From assembly GCA_038380435.1 (NCBI GenBank), contig JAWZYU010000019.1, forward strand, positions 24,577,801-24,641,800: 64,000 nucleotides of DNA, in the 5' to 3' direction. Shown piece after piece: positions 44,060 through 55,035 of this stretch (its first letter is position 1; each line of letters opens with the position of its first letter). The stretch is from Ryuthela nishihirai (lineage: Eukaryota; Arthropoda; Arachnida; Araneae; Heptathelidae). Below the pieces are notes generated by a model, which was not told the DNA's origin, did no database searches, and worked only from the letters and a program-made list of their open reading frames with translations. The position numbers and the translations under genes were made by a program.

Positions 44060-46706
44060 ATGACCAGCTTCAGATTATTGCGTGGAATTGCAGCGGCCTT
44101 AAAAGAGACCTTTTCGAGTTTCTGAACTTTCTTCTGCAGTTTAATGTGGATGTGGCTTTACTGAACGATATACACTTAAGGGCTAGTGATACGCTCAATG
44201 TAGCAAATTATAAAGTTTATCGAACCGACCGAATACATAATGGAGGTGGTGGGACAGCCATTTTTGTTAAGAGCTGTGTACCACACTTTCATTATCTGCT
44301 TCGTGAAGTGGCTTCCATTGAAGTAACTGCCATCTCTATTCCCCAGACTAGTATTGGAAAATTAAACATCATTTCTGGTTATAAGCCTCCAAATATTATT
44401 TTGCGTTCTGTGGATCTGGATTGGATCTTTAAAACCGACTGTCCCACAATTCTTGCTGGTGACCTCAACTCTAACATACTGCTTGGAATTCTCGAAGGTG
44501 TAACTTAAATGGTCGCACCCTTCTTGAATATTCTACTAGTAAGGGGATCATTGTGGATGCGCCTTCCAGTCCCACTTATTTTCCGTACAACCCGAAATAC
44601 ATGCCAGATGTGCTTGATATAGTCCTGCTGGGACACTTTTCTCCGGCCTACATTCTTGATACTATACAATCGCTAAACTCTGATCACATACCAATCTCTC
44701 TTCAGCTCTCCATATTAAATGTGGCAACTCCTCCTGTTTCCGTTTCAACAAATTGGGATGTTTACAAAGAACTTGTTCACGTTTCTCTCAAAGGTAAATG
44801 CAATTCTCCGCATTTCCACAACATTGAGGTTGACATTGAAAATTTTATTGCTATTCTTCATACATGTAAGAGGGAGGCTAGTTATACGAGGAAAAAGGTT
44901 CCTGTTTATTTTAAGTTACCTTCCCACTTACTTGAACTTGTCAAGGACAAAAACCAAGCCAGACATCGGTGGCAAAGGTTTCGGTATCCTGCAGATAGAA
45001 ATATGTACTATGCCCCTCAAGAACAAAGTTCGAGCAGATATCGCAGAATTCAGAGCAACCTCTTGGAAAAATAAGATCGAAAACCACTCTGTTTATGATA
45101 ACTCTATTTGGAACTTTACAAAGAGGCTAAAAAGTCCTAAAAATAACCTCCCGCCTATACAGGGTGGAAAAGGGGTGGTATAAAGTGATGCTGAGAAAGC
45201 TGAAGCTTTTGCCTTAACATTGGTCACCCAGTTCCATGATAATTCTGACTTGTCAGATGAAATAACTCAACGAGAAATACAAGATGAAATACATCATTTC
45301 TATCTGCGTCTGACAAGTCTGACACCTTTCACTACCCCTAAGGAGATTAAGGCAGCAATCGGGAAGCTAAGGCGAAATAAGGCTCCTGGTTTGGATCTGG
45401 TTACAAAGCCATGATCAGGAATTTACCCGTAAATGCAATTGTATTTTTGTGTTCTATATTTAATGTCCTTATACGACATGGAGTTTTTTCTGACGTATGG
45501 AAACGAGCAAAGATAAAGATGATCCCTAGGCCAGGGAAAAATCATAAGTTTCCAAGTAGCTACCGTCCGATTAGCCTGTTGTCTCGTCTCAGTAAGCTGT
45601 TGGAACGAATAATGTTGAATACACACATTCGTCTCTCAACATCAGGTGATTTCGGATATACAATTTGCCTTCCGGAAAAAGATGTCAACGGATCACCAGC
45701 TTTTACGAGTCGTTGGTAAACTAAAGGAATCCTTAAAAAAAAGGAATTCGTAGCTGCTGCCTTCCTCGATGTGGCCAAAGCCTTCGACAAGGTTTGGGTT
45801 GATGGGCTGATTTCTAAGCTCGTCAGGGCAAAGGCCCCATCGGGGATGGTTCTTTTTATCGAATCCTATTTACATCACCGTACTTCTCAATGAGGGTCTA
45901 TATGCAGTCCAGAATATACACGCAGGGGTCCCACAGGGTTCCCTTCTTGGCCCTGTTCTCTATCTACATGCATAATTTCCCCTTGCATGAACGTTTGTTT
46001 TATGCTATATACGCGGACGACATAACTATACTTTCTCCATCTCTGAGATCTTCGATAGCTACAGACAGGCTGCAGAAAGGACCTGGCTGAAAAATGGTAG
46101 GATAAATGGAAGATCAAAATAAACGCTTACAAAAGTTCAGCGCTATTATTTTCATTGAAGAAAGTTTCTTGTGACAGTAGTTTATTTATATTTAATAACC
46201 CTCTTCCTTGGCAAAAGACTACAAAGTATTTAGGGTTGATTTTACATCAAAACTTGAAGTGGAACGACCACATTAAGTACATCATTCATAAAGCTAACAT
46301 CATCCAATGCCAACTTGGACCCTTGTTGGGTCGAAATTCGATCCTTTCTATTGATCACAAATTACTTCTGTACTTTTCTGTGCTACGTCCAGTATTGACT
46401 TATGCTGCCCCTGTATGGGCGAATACGACCAAGACAAATATCCGTTGTTTACAACGATATCAAAACAAAGTGCTAAGACAGGTTACGAATGCTCCCTGGT
46501 TCGTCACCAACAGAAGAATTCATCACGATCTTGGAGTTGAACACATATACAACTTTATAAAGAACACATCGAAGGTTTTCTTTGATGGTGTTGACTCAAA
46601 CCCACGTGATTTGATTTCTTCTTTATTGCATTATTTGTTCGATCCTCAGAGCAGGATCAAAAGAGCAACACCCCTGATCTACGTTATGGATACCTTTTTG
46701 GTTTAG
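44060..46706 (+). pseudogene. Jockey-like LINE ORF2: endonuclease and reverse transcriptase
   Basis: QIIAWNCSGLKRDLFEFL (44071) is the endonuclease start. LLNDIHL stands where LLxETHL is usual, so the catalytic Glu is replaced. LAGDLNSN (about 44455), DVLDIVLL and LNSDHIPI (SDH motif, about 44675) follow. RT blocks are NKAPGLDLV (45380), SSYRPISLLSRLSKLLE (45555), AAFLDVAKAFDKVW (first Asp, about 45757), GVPQGSLLGPVL (45925) and IYADDITIL (46005). The C-terminus WQKTTKYLGLILHQNLKW to ...MDTFLV runs open from 46155 to 46706. At least five frame changes or stops are present, so it is dead. There is no RNase H domain, as expected for Jockey. Confidence 0.88.
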
Positions 46707-47284
46707 TTCTTGCTTTCTGCTCCTGTTCCTACATGTTCTTTTCATAGCCCTTCGTGGTTTCACCATAGCTTGGTGTATTACATTTTGTACTGTCTTTGAC
46801 TCGTGGCCTTATCGGCGATCATCAGATGAAAATGGTTATGGGGTCATTTGATCCTGGCACATTGAATGTTATGTTTTAGCTATCAGCTATCAGTTAGTAA
46901 GCGCATTGAAATATATTAACAACTAGAACGTATCCAATTGATACTCTATATTATACAAAATCTATACTGACTGTCAAGGTGTAGGTTATATCCAGCGTAT
47001 GGATATTTTTTGCAATACCTTCTGCTTATTAATTAAGAAATCAAAATTGAAACAAAAGGAAGCTTAATTTCCAGAAGCTTTAGTGAATGTTACTCTTTTA
47101 AATCTATATATAATAGTAATGGTCACCTTTCTAAAGAAGGAAGCTTATGGATTTTATGGTTACGTGTTTTGTTTCGGTATTGGGATATTATTTGTCTATC
47201 TGAAAACAAAATGACTCTAAAATTGATGACTTTTTTATTTCATTAGAATAAAATTCCGTAAATAGATAATTAAAAATTCATTGA
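46707..47284. other. LINE 3' end and gene-free DNA
   Basis: The first 150 bases are probably the 3' untranslated end of the Jockey-like element (GATCATCAGATGAAAATGG), although no A-rich tail or target duplication was found. The remainder is AT-rich. Confidence 0.35.
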
Positions 47285-47440
47285 CACCCAGGGTCGAATC
47301 CAAGGGGCCATCCATCCACCATTTGAGAATGCTGTTAAGGTAATTGATAAAAATATCATTAACTTAATGAATTTTTCAAGCATTTTTCAAGAAAAGTTTT
47401 AAAGGTCTCTGTCAAGATCGCTCTTATTTAATTGAGAGAT
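47285..47440 (+). repeat. Dispersed repeat family 2, copy 4
   Basis: CCCAGGGTCGAATCCAAGGG, AGAATGCTGTTAAGGTAA and TTTCAAGCATTTTTCAAGAA place it in family 2. It is the most diverged copy. Confidence 0.45.
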
Positions 47441-47711
47441 CTGTTAGCCAAATATCTTTAATGACTCATAATCAGGAAGTGTTAAGGTACTCAATGAAAC
47501 CATCAACTCGGTATCTCTCGATTAAATATTACGTTTAATGAACAAAACTTCATATTACCTACATATAAATTTGATAAGGGTGCAGCCTTAATCCACTGTC
47601 CCACCGAAAATATCCAGTCACACACTCCCAGAGTGTTGACCCGACTTTATTAAAAAGTCCTTCAAATATGCTGGCTTCCACAGTGCAGCAATCAACTTTA
47701 CTTCCAACCCT

Positions 47712-47775
47712 TTCACACTTGCACATCATGGGTAATGCGTAGGTAGCAAGGATCCCGATGGCTCAGATGGTAGTT
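47712..47775 (-). repeat. Thr-like SINE tail fragment
   Basis: The plus-strand text TTGCACATCATGGGTAATGC...AGGATCCCGATGGCTCAGA corresponds to the SINE tail region read backwards. It breaks off at GATGGTAG. Confidence 0.5.
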
Positions 47776-47960
47776 TCGACGGTCAGGAGCAAAGTTCCTT
47801 TCTTTTCCGACGGGCTCCACTTCCCCCTTCCTTCCCGCTGATGCGCACAGCAGATCCCTCATCATCACGGCATTACGCAATGTACCGGTCAGAGTTTCGC
47901 AGGTCATTTGAGTCACACATGACTCTCGCCTAATGCAGCATGCAGCGGAGAGGCAATATG
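47776..47960. other. Unexplained G+C-richer patch
   Basis: It stands out from the AT-rich surroundings. A 67-codon minus-strand frame spans it but has no recognisable motif. It could be an exon remnant, a promoter or a repeat I do not know. Confidence 0.25.
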
Positions 47961-48091
47961 AAAGTCCAGTATTCGGATGTTATATTTCGATTTTGGAGGA
48001 AGTGGCATTGTGTTTAGCTCAGACTCTGGAATTGTTAATTAAGAATTCGAAATTTTAGAACAGCATGTTACTGTTTAAATGAGAAAAATCC

Positions 48092-48460
48092 AGGGGCTGG
48101 GGATTCTCAGTCGATAGCACGCCAGACTCGTAATCTGCAGTTCCCAGGTGGTTGATCGTTGAGATTTATCTCCGCAAGACTCCCCACCCTGCCAATGGTC
48201 AGTAGGGAACACCGATGGGCTTGGAAAGGCCATCGTTCGTCAGATGGGTAAGACTAAAATATGCTGGAGAGTCATACACTGTGCACATTAAAGAACACCC
48301 TTTGTGGCTTTAATGGGAGGCTACCATCTGTCTCCCGACAGCTGTCCTATGGTTACTCTCTCCCAATCTTCTCGGAGCTTTTGCGGTCTTTGTGACCTTG
48401 CCATTTCGTCCATAGTGTATAAAAAAAAAGTGCCTTTTACAGGTGAAACAACCCAAACCA
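48092..48460 (+). repeat. Thr-like SINE, full length but old
   Basis: A box GGATTCTCAGTCGATAG (mutated), anticodon loop CTCGTAA, and the B box lost by a deletion (CCCAGGTGGTTGATCG). The body and tail are complete (AACACCCTTTGTGGC, GTGAAACAACCCAAACC). Many substitutions mark it as an old copy. Confidence 0.85.
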
Positions 48461-49449
48461 AATTTTATTTCAATTCCTTACTTTCTTGTCACACTGTCTA
48501 ATTTAACTCCATTGATCTCTTGAGAATTTTTTTTAGAAGATACCTATATCGCATCTATAAAATACTACCGTTCAAAATTTAGTTCACTAGTGATTAATAA
48601 GTATTTCCATAACTTTTTTCAAAACTTTTATAGATTCTTTTTCCGAATCTGACACATATCCAATGGGAACATATATATCATAATTGAAAAAAAAGGCAAA
48701 TACATCAAAGTAGTACTGGGGTTTATATCTGGACCACCATTTGGGAGACTATCTGGTATACGAAAATGTATACAATATCAACATCATCTAAAGCTTTCGT
48801 TAATCAACAATTCGTAACGAAAGACCATCGAAAACTTCGTTTAGAGAAGCCGTAGTAAATGTTACTTATTGAAATCCACGTAAACCAGTAAAAATCTCTG
48901 TTTAAAAAGGCATGCTTTAAGTTTTCAGGTTATGATCTATTCTTTTGACGACGACCTTTCATTGCTACCTAACAATAAGATGAGGTTAAATTTATCATTT
49001 TCTTTTTTTCATTAATTTCTAATAAGCATGAAACGTATCTGAAATATTTCATGAGATGCATAAAAATATTTTGCTTGACATGGTTTAATTTTTAATATAT
49101 TCACTTTGTCGTCAGTAGACAGTAATCTAATTTTTATTTATGGCTAACCGGGAAACAGAGTAAATCTTGGGTTTCTCCCATGGTCAGACTTTCCTTCTAT
49201 ATGACTGTTCGCCATAGGAGGTCGGAGATAAGATGCATCTATGTGGTGTAGCCTTGCCTCCGACTATAGATAGTCACGGCTTTCCGTTAACTTTATAGTG
49301 TCGTAAGGCGGAACCGGGGATTACCGTGGTTGCCGTAACATCTGGCAACATAAGAGTCGTTTACCCTTCCTGGAATTCTCGGGGGTAATGCAGCCTACTT
49401 CAGATTAGGTCCTGAGAGCATATTATCGTCATTGGGTCTTTCACTTGGG
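48461..49449. other. No gene seen; balanced-composition patch 49140-49449
   Basis: The first 680 bases are AT-rich. From 49140 the composition becomes more even (CGTAAGGCGGAACCGGGGAT, TGCCGTAACATCTGGCAAC), but no frame longer than about 30 codons looks coding. It is not identified. Confidence 0.3.
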
Positions 49450-49667
49450 ATGAAAAAGCTTTGGACGAAATGTCTCATTGGATGAATGGACTTTTGTGGA
49501 ATTCTCTCATTGGACAATTCTGCTTTGGACGAGCTCTCCCATTGGCCGAATCATACCTTTATACCAATTGCCCATTGGCCGAATCGTCCCTGTTTGACGA
49601 ATTGGCACTGGACCAGTCAGTCCTGAGAGGCAAATCGTCATTGTACAAGTTGGTATTAGACGAATAG
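49450..49667 (+). repeat. Degenerate short tandem repeat (CATTGG-CGAAT)
   Basis: TCATTGGATGAATGGAC, TCATTGGACAATTCTG, CCCATTGGCCGAATCA, CCCATTGGCCGAATCG and similar phrases recur with spacing of about 17-50 bases. The 68-codon frame across it only reflects the repeat. Confidence 0.55.
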
Positions 49668-49669
49668 TA

Positions 49670-49780
49670 CAGTCGCTCAAAAAATATCCGAACACTATGG
49701 TTGATTACAGAATTTAGAAAAAATATCTGGCAACAATTTTTTTTTAAATTAGTGATCTGGCAACCTTCGTGTACTGTACA
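49670..49780 (+). mobile_element. Single arm of hairpin MITE CAGTCGCTC
   Basis: TA then CAGTCGCTCAAAAAATATCC, then ACACTATGGTTGATTACAGA and ATTAGTGATCTGGCAACC match the left arm of the element at 56124. The right arm is missing. Confidence 0.8.
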
Positions 49781-50205
49781 CTGAGAAACGAGTGTACCAG
49801 ACCCTTTCTCACCTTTGAACTACTGACTGCCATTAAGATATCCTCCATTAATGACATGAACATTTATTATACTTGCATTATTCTAATCTCGTATAAAACC
49901 CTCCCCCCGTTTCACCTGTAGGCAGTATCTTCTCTATTTACAAACATCATCCTGAAGCAGATGACAACATATGTTACAAGTATACGAGGAATAAAGCATT
50001 TGAAGCCTGATGCACATGCTCAGATTCTGAGATTAGGCAACTAGTCTCAATTCCACGTAAAGCTTTACCCATTTCCATCTCCGTATGAGAATACGCCCAG
50101 TTGGCATAAGTAAAAAACATGTAACAAGTAAACCACCAATGGGTGGGCCCCTAGAGGCTAACATAAAACACAAGCTAGAAATAGCATATATCATGCACAA
50201 TTGAC

Positions 50206-50451
50206 CTAAAACGAGTAGCCTTCTTCAGAGAAAGCCATCATTTTAGGCCTCTTGTAATTAAGAACATTATGTTCATAAGTAAGCAAAAAAGAAACAGTCG
50301 CATTAGGATTATATTTAACAACCTCAAGGAACCATTTTGAGATGCATTCAATATAAGTATATATGTGGTCAATGCTCATGTCTTTATGAAGTTGTCTGTT
50401 AGTTACAAACCAAGGGACATCGACAGCAGATCTCAATGTTTTTTTTTGCAA
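50206..50451 (-). pseudogene. Jockey-like LINE C-terminal fragment
   Basis: Minus strand: MQKKTLRSAVDVPWFVTNRQ and HIYTYIECISKWF correspond to the NKVLRQVTNAPWFVTNRR and HIYNFIKNTSKVF blocks near the end of ORF2 at 46470-46590. Only the last 80 codons are present, in a frame of their own. It is a 5'-truncated copy of a related element. Confidence 0.85.
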
Positions 50452-50589
50452 GAACTAAATTTTTTGTATATTCGTGGACAACTAATCTCAGTTAAATTTG
50501 TTTTTCTTATAAAGGATGGACATGTTGAAATACATCCGTGATATACCATTTCTACTACAAGGGACTCGGAATGAGAATTGAACGAAATA

Positions 50590-50720
50590 AAGTAACTTTA
50601 GATTAAATTGTTTTATAAAACAGGTGGTAGTTAATTGGTAAATTTCATATCTCTCTTTAATTTATTTTTTTTATTTTCTTCACTCGTAATTTGTTGTTTG
50701 CAATTTGTTATAATAATTCG
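50590..50720 (+). repeat. Copy of the leader of the 20.5-kb repeat
   Basis: TAAATTGTTTTATAAAACAG and GGTAGTTAATTGGTAAATTTC repeat 20463-20510. The tandem units that follow there are absent here. Confidence 0.5.
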
Positions 50721-50932
50721 CAATTTTTCAAATCACTACATTGAATAAAGAAATAAAACGCCATATCAATACCTTTCACACATTTCTATCTTCTGTTGAA
50801 AGCTACGAAAGGAGACAGATTAATGGCGTTCGTAACAAGACGAGAGCGGAGAGAAAATTAGTAATTCAGACCTTAGGTGGCGCTGCACTACAATTTGAAT
50901 TCGTTACTTAGTAACTATCTTCTCCTTTATCT

Positions 50933-51343
50933 GTGAACGTTACAGTTCTCTCATCGGTGAAACACTTGCCCAAAGGGACATCACCCGATGGTATCTTGAC
51001 CTCCGTATTAGTGGGCGTGACTTGCCGTGCACTTGGTAAGGGCAGTATTCGTATGCAGATGGAAATGGAGAGGGGGAGCGGTGCCATGGAACTTTCTAGA
51101 AGTCTGCCTAACTCCTCTTCGGTGTTTCTAACAGGTCAGGAGGGAGAAACAAAGGATGGAGAGAGGGGAAAAGGCAAAAGGAGGCAATTCATTTCGAAAT
51201 GGCGCCAGTTGGAGGATGTACACAAAAATGGCGAAACAGGATCCAAAGGCATACGATTACGACACTCTGCACAAGATAAGCTTTCATTTGACAGCCTAAC
51301 TGTGGATGCTCATATTCGAAAGATAGAAGAAGGATTTGCATAA
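50933..51343 (+). other. Open frame of 136 codons, not recognised
   Basis: This is the longest frame in the window without transposon motifs outside the minisatellite. It is polar, with a lysine- and glutamate-rich middle (GQEGETKDGERGKGKRRQ), no membrane segment and no known motif. The G+C content is above background from about 50890 to 51345. Splice-like sites occur inside (TTG|GTAAGG at about 51034, TTTCTAACAG| at about 51134), so it could be two exon remnants as well as a chance frame. Confidence 0.2.
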
Positions 51344-51370
51344 ATCTCCTTTTTTAAGGGTAGAAAATTA

Positions 51371-51381
51371 CGGGGGGGGGG
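51371..51381. repeat. Poly-G run
   Basis: About eleven consecutive G residues just after the 136-codon frame. Confidence 0.7.
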
Positions 51382-51649
51382 GTAATTTTTACATTCCATA
51401 ACGCTTCTGACCCCCAAGTAGTCATTTAATGCAGAATGTAGTACGTTTGGTGGAACAATTGCCTTTAGAAGCAAAAAATTGACACATTAAATAATAAGCT
51501 GAAAAAAATTGTCAGGAGTAACAAATATTTAATTTCAGCTCTAAGAGACAACATACGTACCACTTCCTGATAGATGGCGCCACTATACGAATCGAATAAA
51601 AAATGAGGCAAAGCTAAGTCATACTAGCAGAGGAACAAACGTAGGGTGT

Positions 51650-51718
51650 TGATGGAGTAATGGCTAACATACCTTGCCGGTTACTGGAAGATGTGGGTTC
51701 GAATCCCACTCAAAGCAC
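51650..51718 (+). repeat. tRNA-like sequence, probably a SINE or tRNA relic
   Basis: A strong T arm (GTGGGTTCGAATCCCAC, five perfect pairs) is followed by TCAAAGC, which pairs at most positions with GTGTTGA at the 5' side. The anticodon arm has only four pairs and the base before the anticodon is G rather than T. A working tRNA is therefore unlikely. Confidence 0.35.
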
Positions 51719-51724
51719 AACCAG

Positions 51725-52189
51725 TTTTCCTCAGCTTATTATTTTGTTTTACATGTGTACAGGAAATTTGTGACACTTTACCACGCAAAGTAATATCATT
51801 TGTCGGTTTGTGTGTTTGTCACATAACCGATAAACAAACAGACATATCACGAGGAGAAACAATAAGAAAATAGGCATAAAATATACCAAAAAGAGTGAAA
51901 TGGGCATTAAGGTAAAGAACCTGGTTGTGTCTTATTGATTTTAAAATATCAAATATTCTCGTTAAGATGTGTAATAAATTGATAAAGTAATGATTAAAAT
52001 AAGACCATAATTGAATAATTCACAAAAATTTAGTTTCTTTCAATTTATCAGTATGCCATATTCTCATATAATTTCTAGTTGTGTGCTTTCAGATAATTAA
52101 TAACAGAAAATAAAAATTTGAAATCATATTAAAAGATACTTTTAATATTCATTCTAAAGTAATACATTTTTAATTAATCCTTGGCTTGA
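51725..52189. other. No gene seen
   Basis: AT-rich; nothing recognised. Confidence 0.35.
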
Positions 52190-52444
52190 AATTCCCCGCC
52201 CTGCCCACTGTCAGTAGAGACACCGATGTGCTTGGAAAGGCCGCCCAATGTGTGGGAGAGCCATACCCTCTGCACATTAAAGAACACGCTGGACGGCCTT
52301 GACGGGAGGCTACCATCTGTCTCCCAACAGCTGTTCCAGTGGGTCCCCTCCCCCAACATTCTCTGAGCCTTTGGGGTCCTTGTGACCTGGTCATTTAGCC
52401 CATGATGCGCAAAAAAGCGCCACTCAGAGGTAAAACAACTCAAC
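52190..52444 (+). repeat. Thr-like SINE, head missing, at left edge of block B
   Basis: It starts at AATTCCCCGCCCTGCCCAC in the body and runs to the tail GGTAAAACAACTCAAC, which touches the first base of block B. A deletion removes GTCCGTCGGATGGGACGTTA. The SINE end and the limit of A/B similarity coincide. Confidence 0.85.
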
Positions 52445-52711
52445 TTGGCCACAAGCATATATCATGTCATATTACGAAAGTTTAAAGAAGTACTTGGGAA
52501 TTATTCAATGCTTTCGTGCTAAACCTCAAGAAATAAATGCTATACCGACCATAACCCATTTTTTACTTTTCTTTTTTGCAGTTTTCCACAGCTATAAGCA
52601 ATATTCAAAATTTAAATGACGCCTGAATCTGACCAAAAATACTGCTCTTGTCATTTCAATCCCGAGCATGAACTAAATGTACTGGTTAACCAAGGGACTG
52701 AATAATAGCTT

Positions 52712-52805
52712 GGAAAAGCCGCCCGTCCTTTGATCAGAATTTAAGCCGTGGCTCAGTGTACAAGAGAGCCATATCCTGTGCGCCTTAAAGAGCAAGAGGA
52801 TTTAA
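52712..52805 (+). repeat. Thr-like SINE body fragment (counterpart of 481-573)
   Basis: GCTTGGAAAAGCCGCC through GTGCGCCTTAAAGAGCAAG. It has the same truncation points as in block A. Confidence 0.75.
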
Positions 52806-52945
52806 TTCACCAGGGCCTGATCTAGGGGGAAGTATGTCCCCCCCCCCCCTTCAGAATGCTAGTAATGGTAACTGAAGCAAAAATTATTAAACATATTTAT
52901 ATTTCATGCATTTTTCGACAAATATTTAAGGTAGATCTGAAAATC
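52806..52945 (+). repeat. Dispersed repeat family 2, copy 5
   Basis: CAGGGCCTGATCTAGGGGGA, a C run of about twelve, AGAATGCTAGTAATGGTAAC. This is the counterpart of copy 1. Confidence 0.6.
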
Positions 52946-53031
52946 CGCGGAGAAATCCAGTCTCATTCCCCCATCCTTTACATTTTTTCTATTTGATTGT
53001 GTTTGAGATCTCCCTCCCCCCACATTTATTA

Positions 53032-53796
53032 CACTATGTTGAAAAAAGTGTCCGACCACTTCCATTTTAAGTGAATGGAAAGCCACTTTTAAAGCTCCCT
53101 AATATTGAAAATAAACCTTTTTACGCAAAAACTGTTATTGGTGATAAATTGTAGATGTCACTCAAATCTCTCTAAATATATCTCGCATAATATTCGTTTA
53201 ATATTTAAAGAATGAATGGAAGCTGAAGTATTTATCTTCAACTTTTGACACTTGTGAAAAAATACTTCAATAGATAAAACACAACTCTTGTAACAATTTG
53301 TTCACTAACTTAAATTAAATATCTAAAGTTTGTATGAAGATTTTTTAAGATTTCGTCAATTTTGGGGGAAATGTGACAGTGTTAATGTTCAACAATTTTC
53401 GATCAATATTTAAAGAGTCATTGAAGCGGGACATTTAACAGCAGACGACACTGTCACATTGCCTCCAAATTGATGAAATCTTAAAAAACGTCATACAAAC
53501 TTCAGATATTAATTTATGTTAGTTATCAAATTGTTAAAAGAGTTGTGTTTTATCTATTGAAGTATTTTTTCACAAGGGTCAAAAGTTGAAGATAAATGCT
53601 TCAGCTTCCATTCATTCTTTAAATATTAAACGAATATTTCGGGAAATACATTTAGGGAGATTTCAGTGACATCTACAATTTATCGCCAATAACAGATTTT
53701 TGCGTAAAAGGTTTATTTTCAATATTAGGGAGCTTTCAAAGTGGCTTTCATTTCACATAACATGGAAGTGTCCGGACACTTTTTTCCAACATGGTG
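53032..53796. mobile_element. Long-inverted-repeat MITE, 765 bp, TA target
   Basis: Two arms of about 350 bases (53032-53382 and 53448-53796) are inverted copies around a 65-base centre. Ends are CACTATGTTGAAAAAAGTGT and, inverted, CACCATGTTGGAAAAAAGTG. TA flanks it at 53030-53031 and 53797-53798. Block A at 805-825 shows the empty site TTTATTATTTCTGG with a single TA. There is no coding sequence. The TA target implies use of a Tc1/mariner transposase. Confidence 0.93.
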
Positions 53797-53895
53797 TATT
53801 TCTGGATTCGGTCCTGTTAACTTTCATCTGTTCGCTAACAGCTGTCCAGTCAGTCCCCTTCCCAAAGGTTTTGGAGTCCTTGTTATCTGTCTATA

Positions 53896-54871
53896 TGTTA
53901 CCGCTAAAGCTCGAAAGCCGTTAATGTGCACATTACCTAGCTAATCTGCAGATTAACTGATTTGCTCCGTTAAAGTGCGGAATCAAGAGTTTTCCGCATT
54001 TTACCTAGGTAATGTGCACATTAACGGCTTCCGTATCGTTAAAGTTCAAAAGTAAAAAAAAAAGACTATTTCTAGCGTCCGAGAGTAGAGTTGAAACCAG
54101 GTCATCCCTCTGTCAACATGAATCAGTCGTCCGAATTATAAAAAACGCCCCAAAATGAGCAGGCCAAATGAGAACGAATCACTTTACTGATTCGTTCTCA
54201 CTTGGCCTCCGCTCATCCGGGGCGTTTTTTATAATGTGGACGACTTAATCACGTGACACGAAGATTCATATTCAAGAGATTCACCACTTTACGGATTCGT
54301 TCTTACTTGGCCTTCGTACATTAGGGCAATTCCAAATGCCATTTTAGTAATCCCTGTTGTAACAAATGATTTTATTGCGTCTATATAAATAAATTTTGTA
54401 TGCTGTATAATTCAGTCAGATTGTTTATTTTACACTTTAATTGTCTATCATTAGTTATTTCATAGAATAACTAGTTAAAGTGTGGAATTATTAATTTATT
54501 ACACGCTTTAACTGATTTGATCAGTTATTTCATGAAATAACTAGGTATTGTATGAAATAACTGAATTATACACTTTAACGGTAACATATCAACTAATTTA
54601 TTGATTGTTTGATTGTATAAACTTGATTCTTTAGATATCGAAAAATAAATAAATAACGTACAGAAAAGTTGCTGTTGTTCCAGCAAAGATCTTATTTTGA
54701 CTTTAACGAGTACCTAGTAGGTAATGGGCAGATTATCTAGGTAATTTGCAGATTACCTAGGTAATTTGAGAAATGAAACAATTTTCCACACTTTAACGAA
54801 TCACCCTAGTTAATCTGCAGATTATCTAGGTAATGTGCACATTAACTGATTTCTGCACTTTAGCGGTAACA
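53896..54871. mobile_element. Non-autonomous element, TGTTACCG ends, 4-bp TATA target, palindrome-rich
   Basis: Terminal inverted repeats of about 95 bases start TGTTACCGCTAAAG. The target TATA is doubled at 53892-53895 and 54872-54875 and single in block A at 918-921. The termini are packed with perfect 14-base palindromes: TAATGTGCACATTA at 53922, 54010 and 54831; TAATCTGCAGATTA at 53942 and 54811; and several ATTACCTAGGTAAT. A 20-base palindrome AGTTATTTCATGAAATAACT is at 54523. A 4-bp target and TGT-purine-type ends fit Ginger DNA transposons (integrase-related); Sola-type elements also make 4-bp duplications. No transposase is encoded. Confidence 0.85.
54125..54245. repeat. Hairpin inside the TATA-target element
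   Basis: AGTCGTCC-ATTATAAAAAACG and CATGAGCAGGCC-like text up to GAGAACGAATCA is mirrored, after the six bases CTTTAC, by TGATTCGTTCTCACTTGGCC and GGGGCGTTTTTTATAAT. The arms are about 57 bases. A further, single copy of one arm follows at about 54247-54325. It may be an older element captured by the larger one. Confidence 0.8.
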
Positions 54872-55035
54872 TATACACTGAAAAAATATGTTTCCTTCTT
54901 TTTAGAAGGAAATTTCTGATTCAAAATTTCTGATGGATACGGAAAGGTTCATCCATCGAATGATAGTATAATGAAATGGGTCAACGACATTTGAGTGGAA
55001 GTCAACTACATGGACGACAACTAGGAGGGTGACAG

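Noticed and set aside
50206..50451. An independent small gene on the minus strand
   Set aside because: Its blocks match the C-terminus of the Jockey-like ORF2 at 46470-46590.
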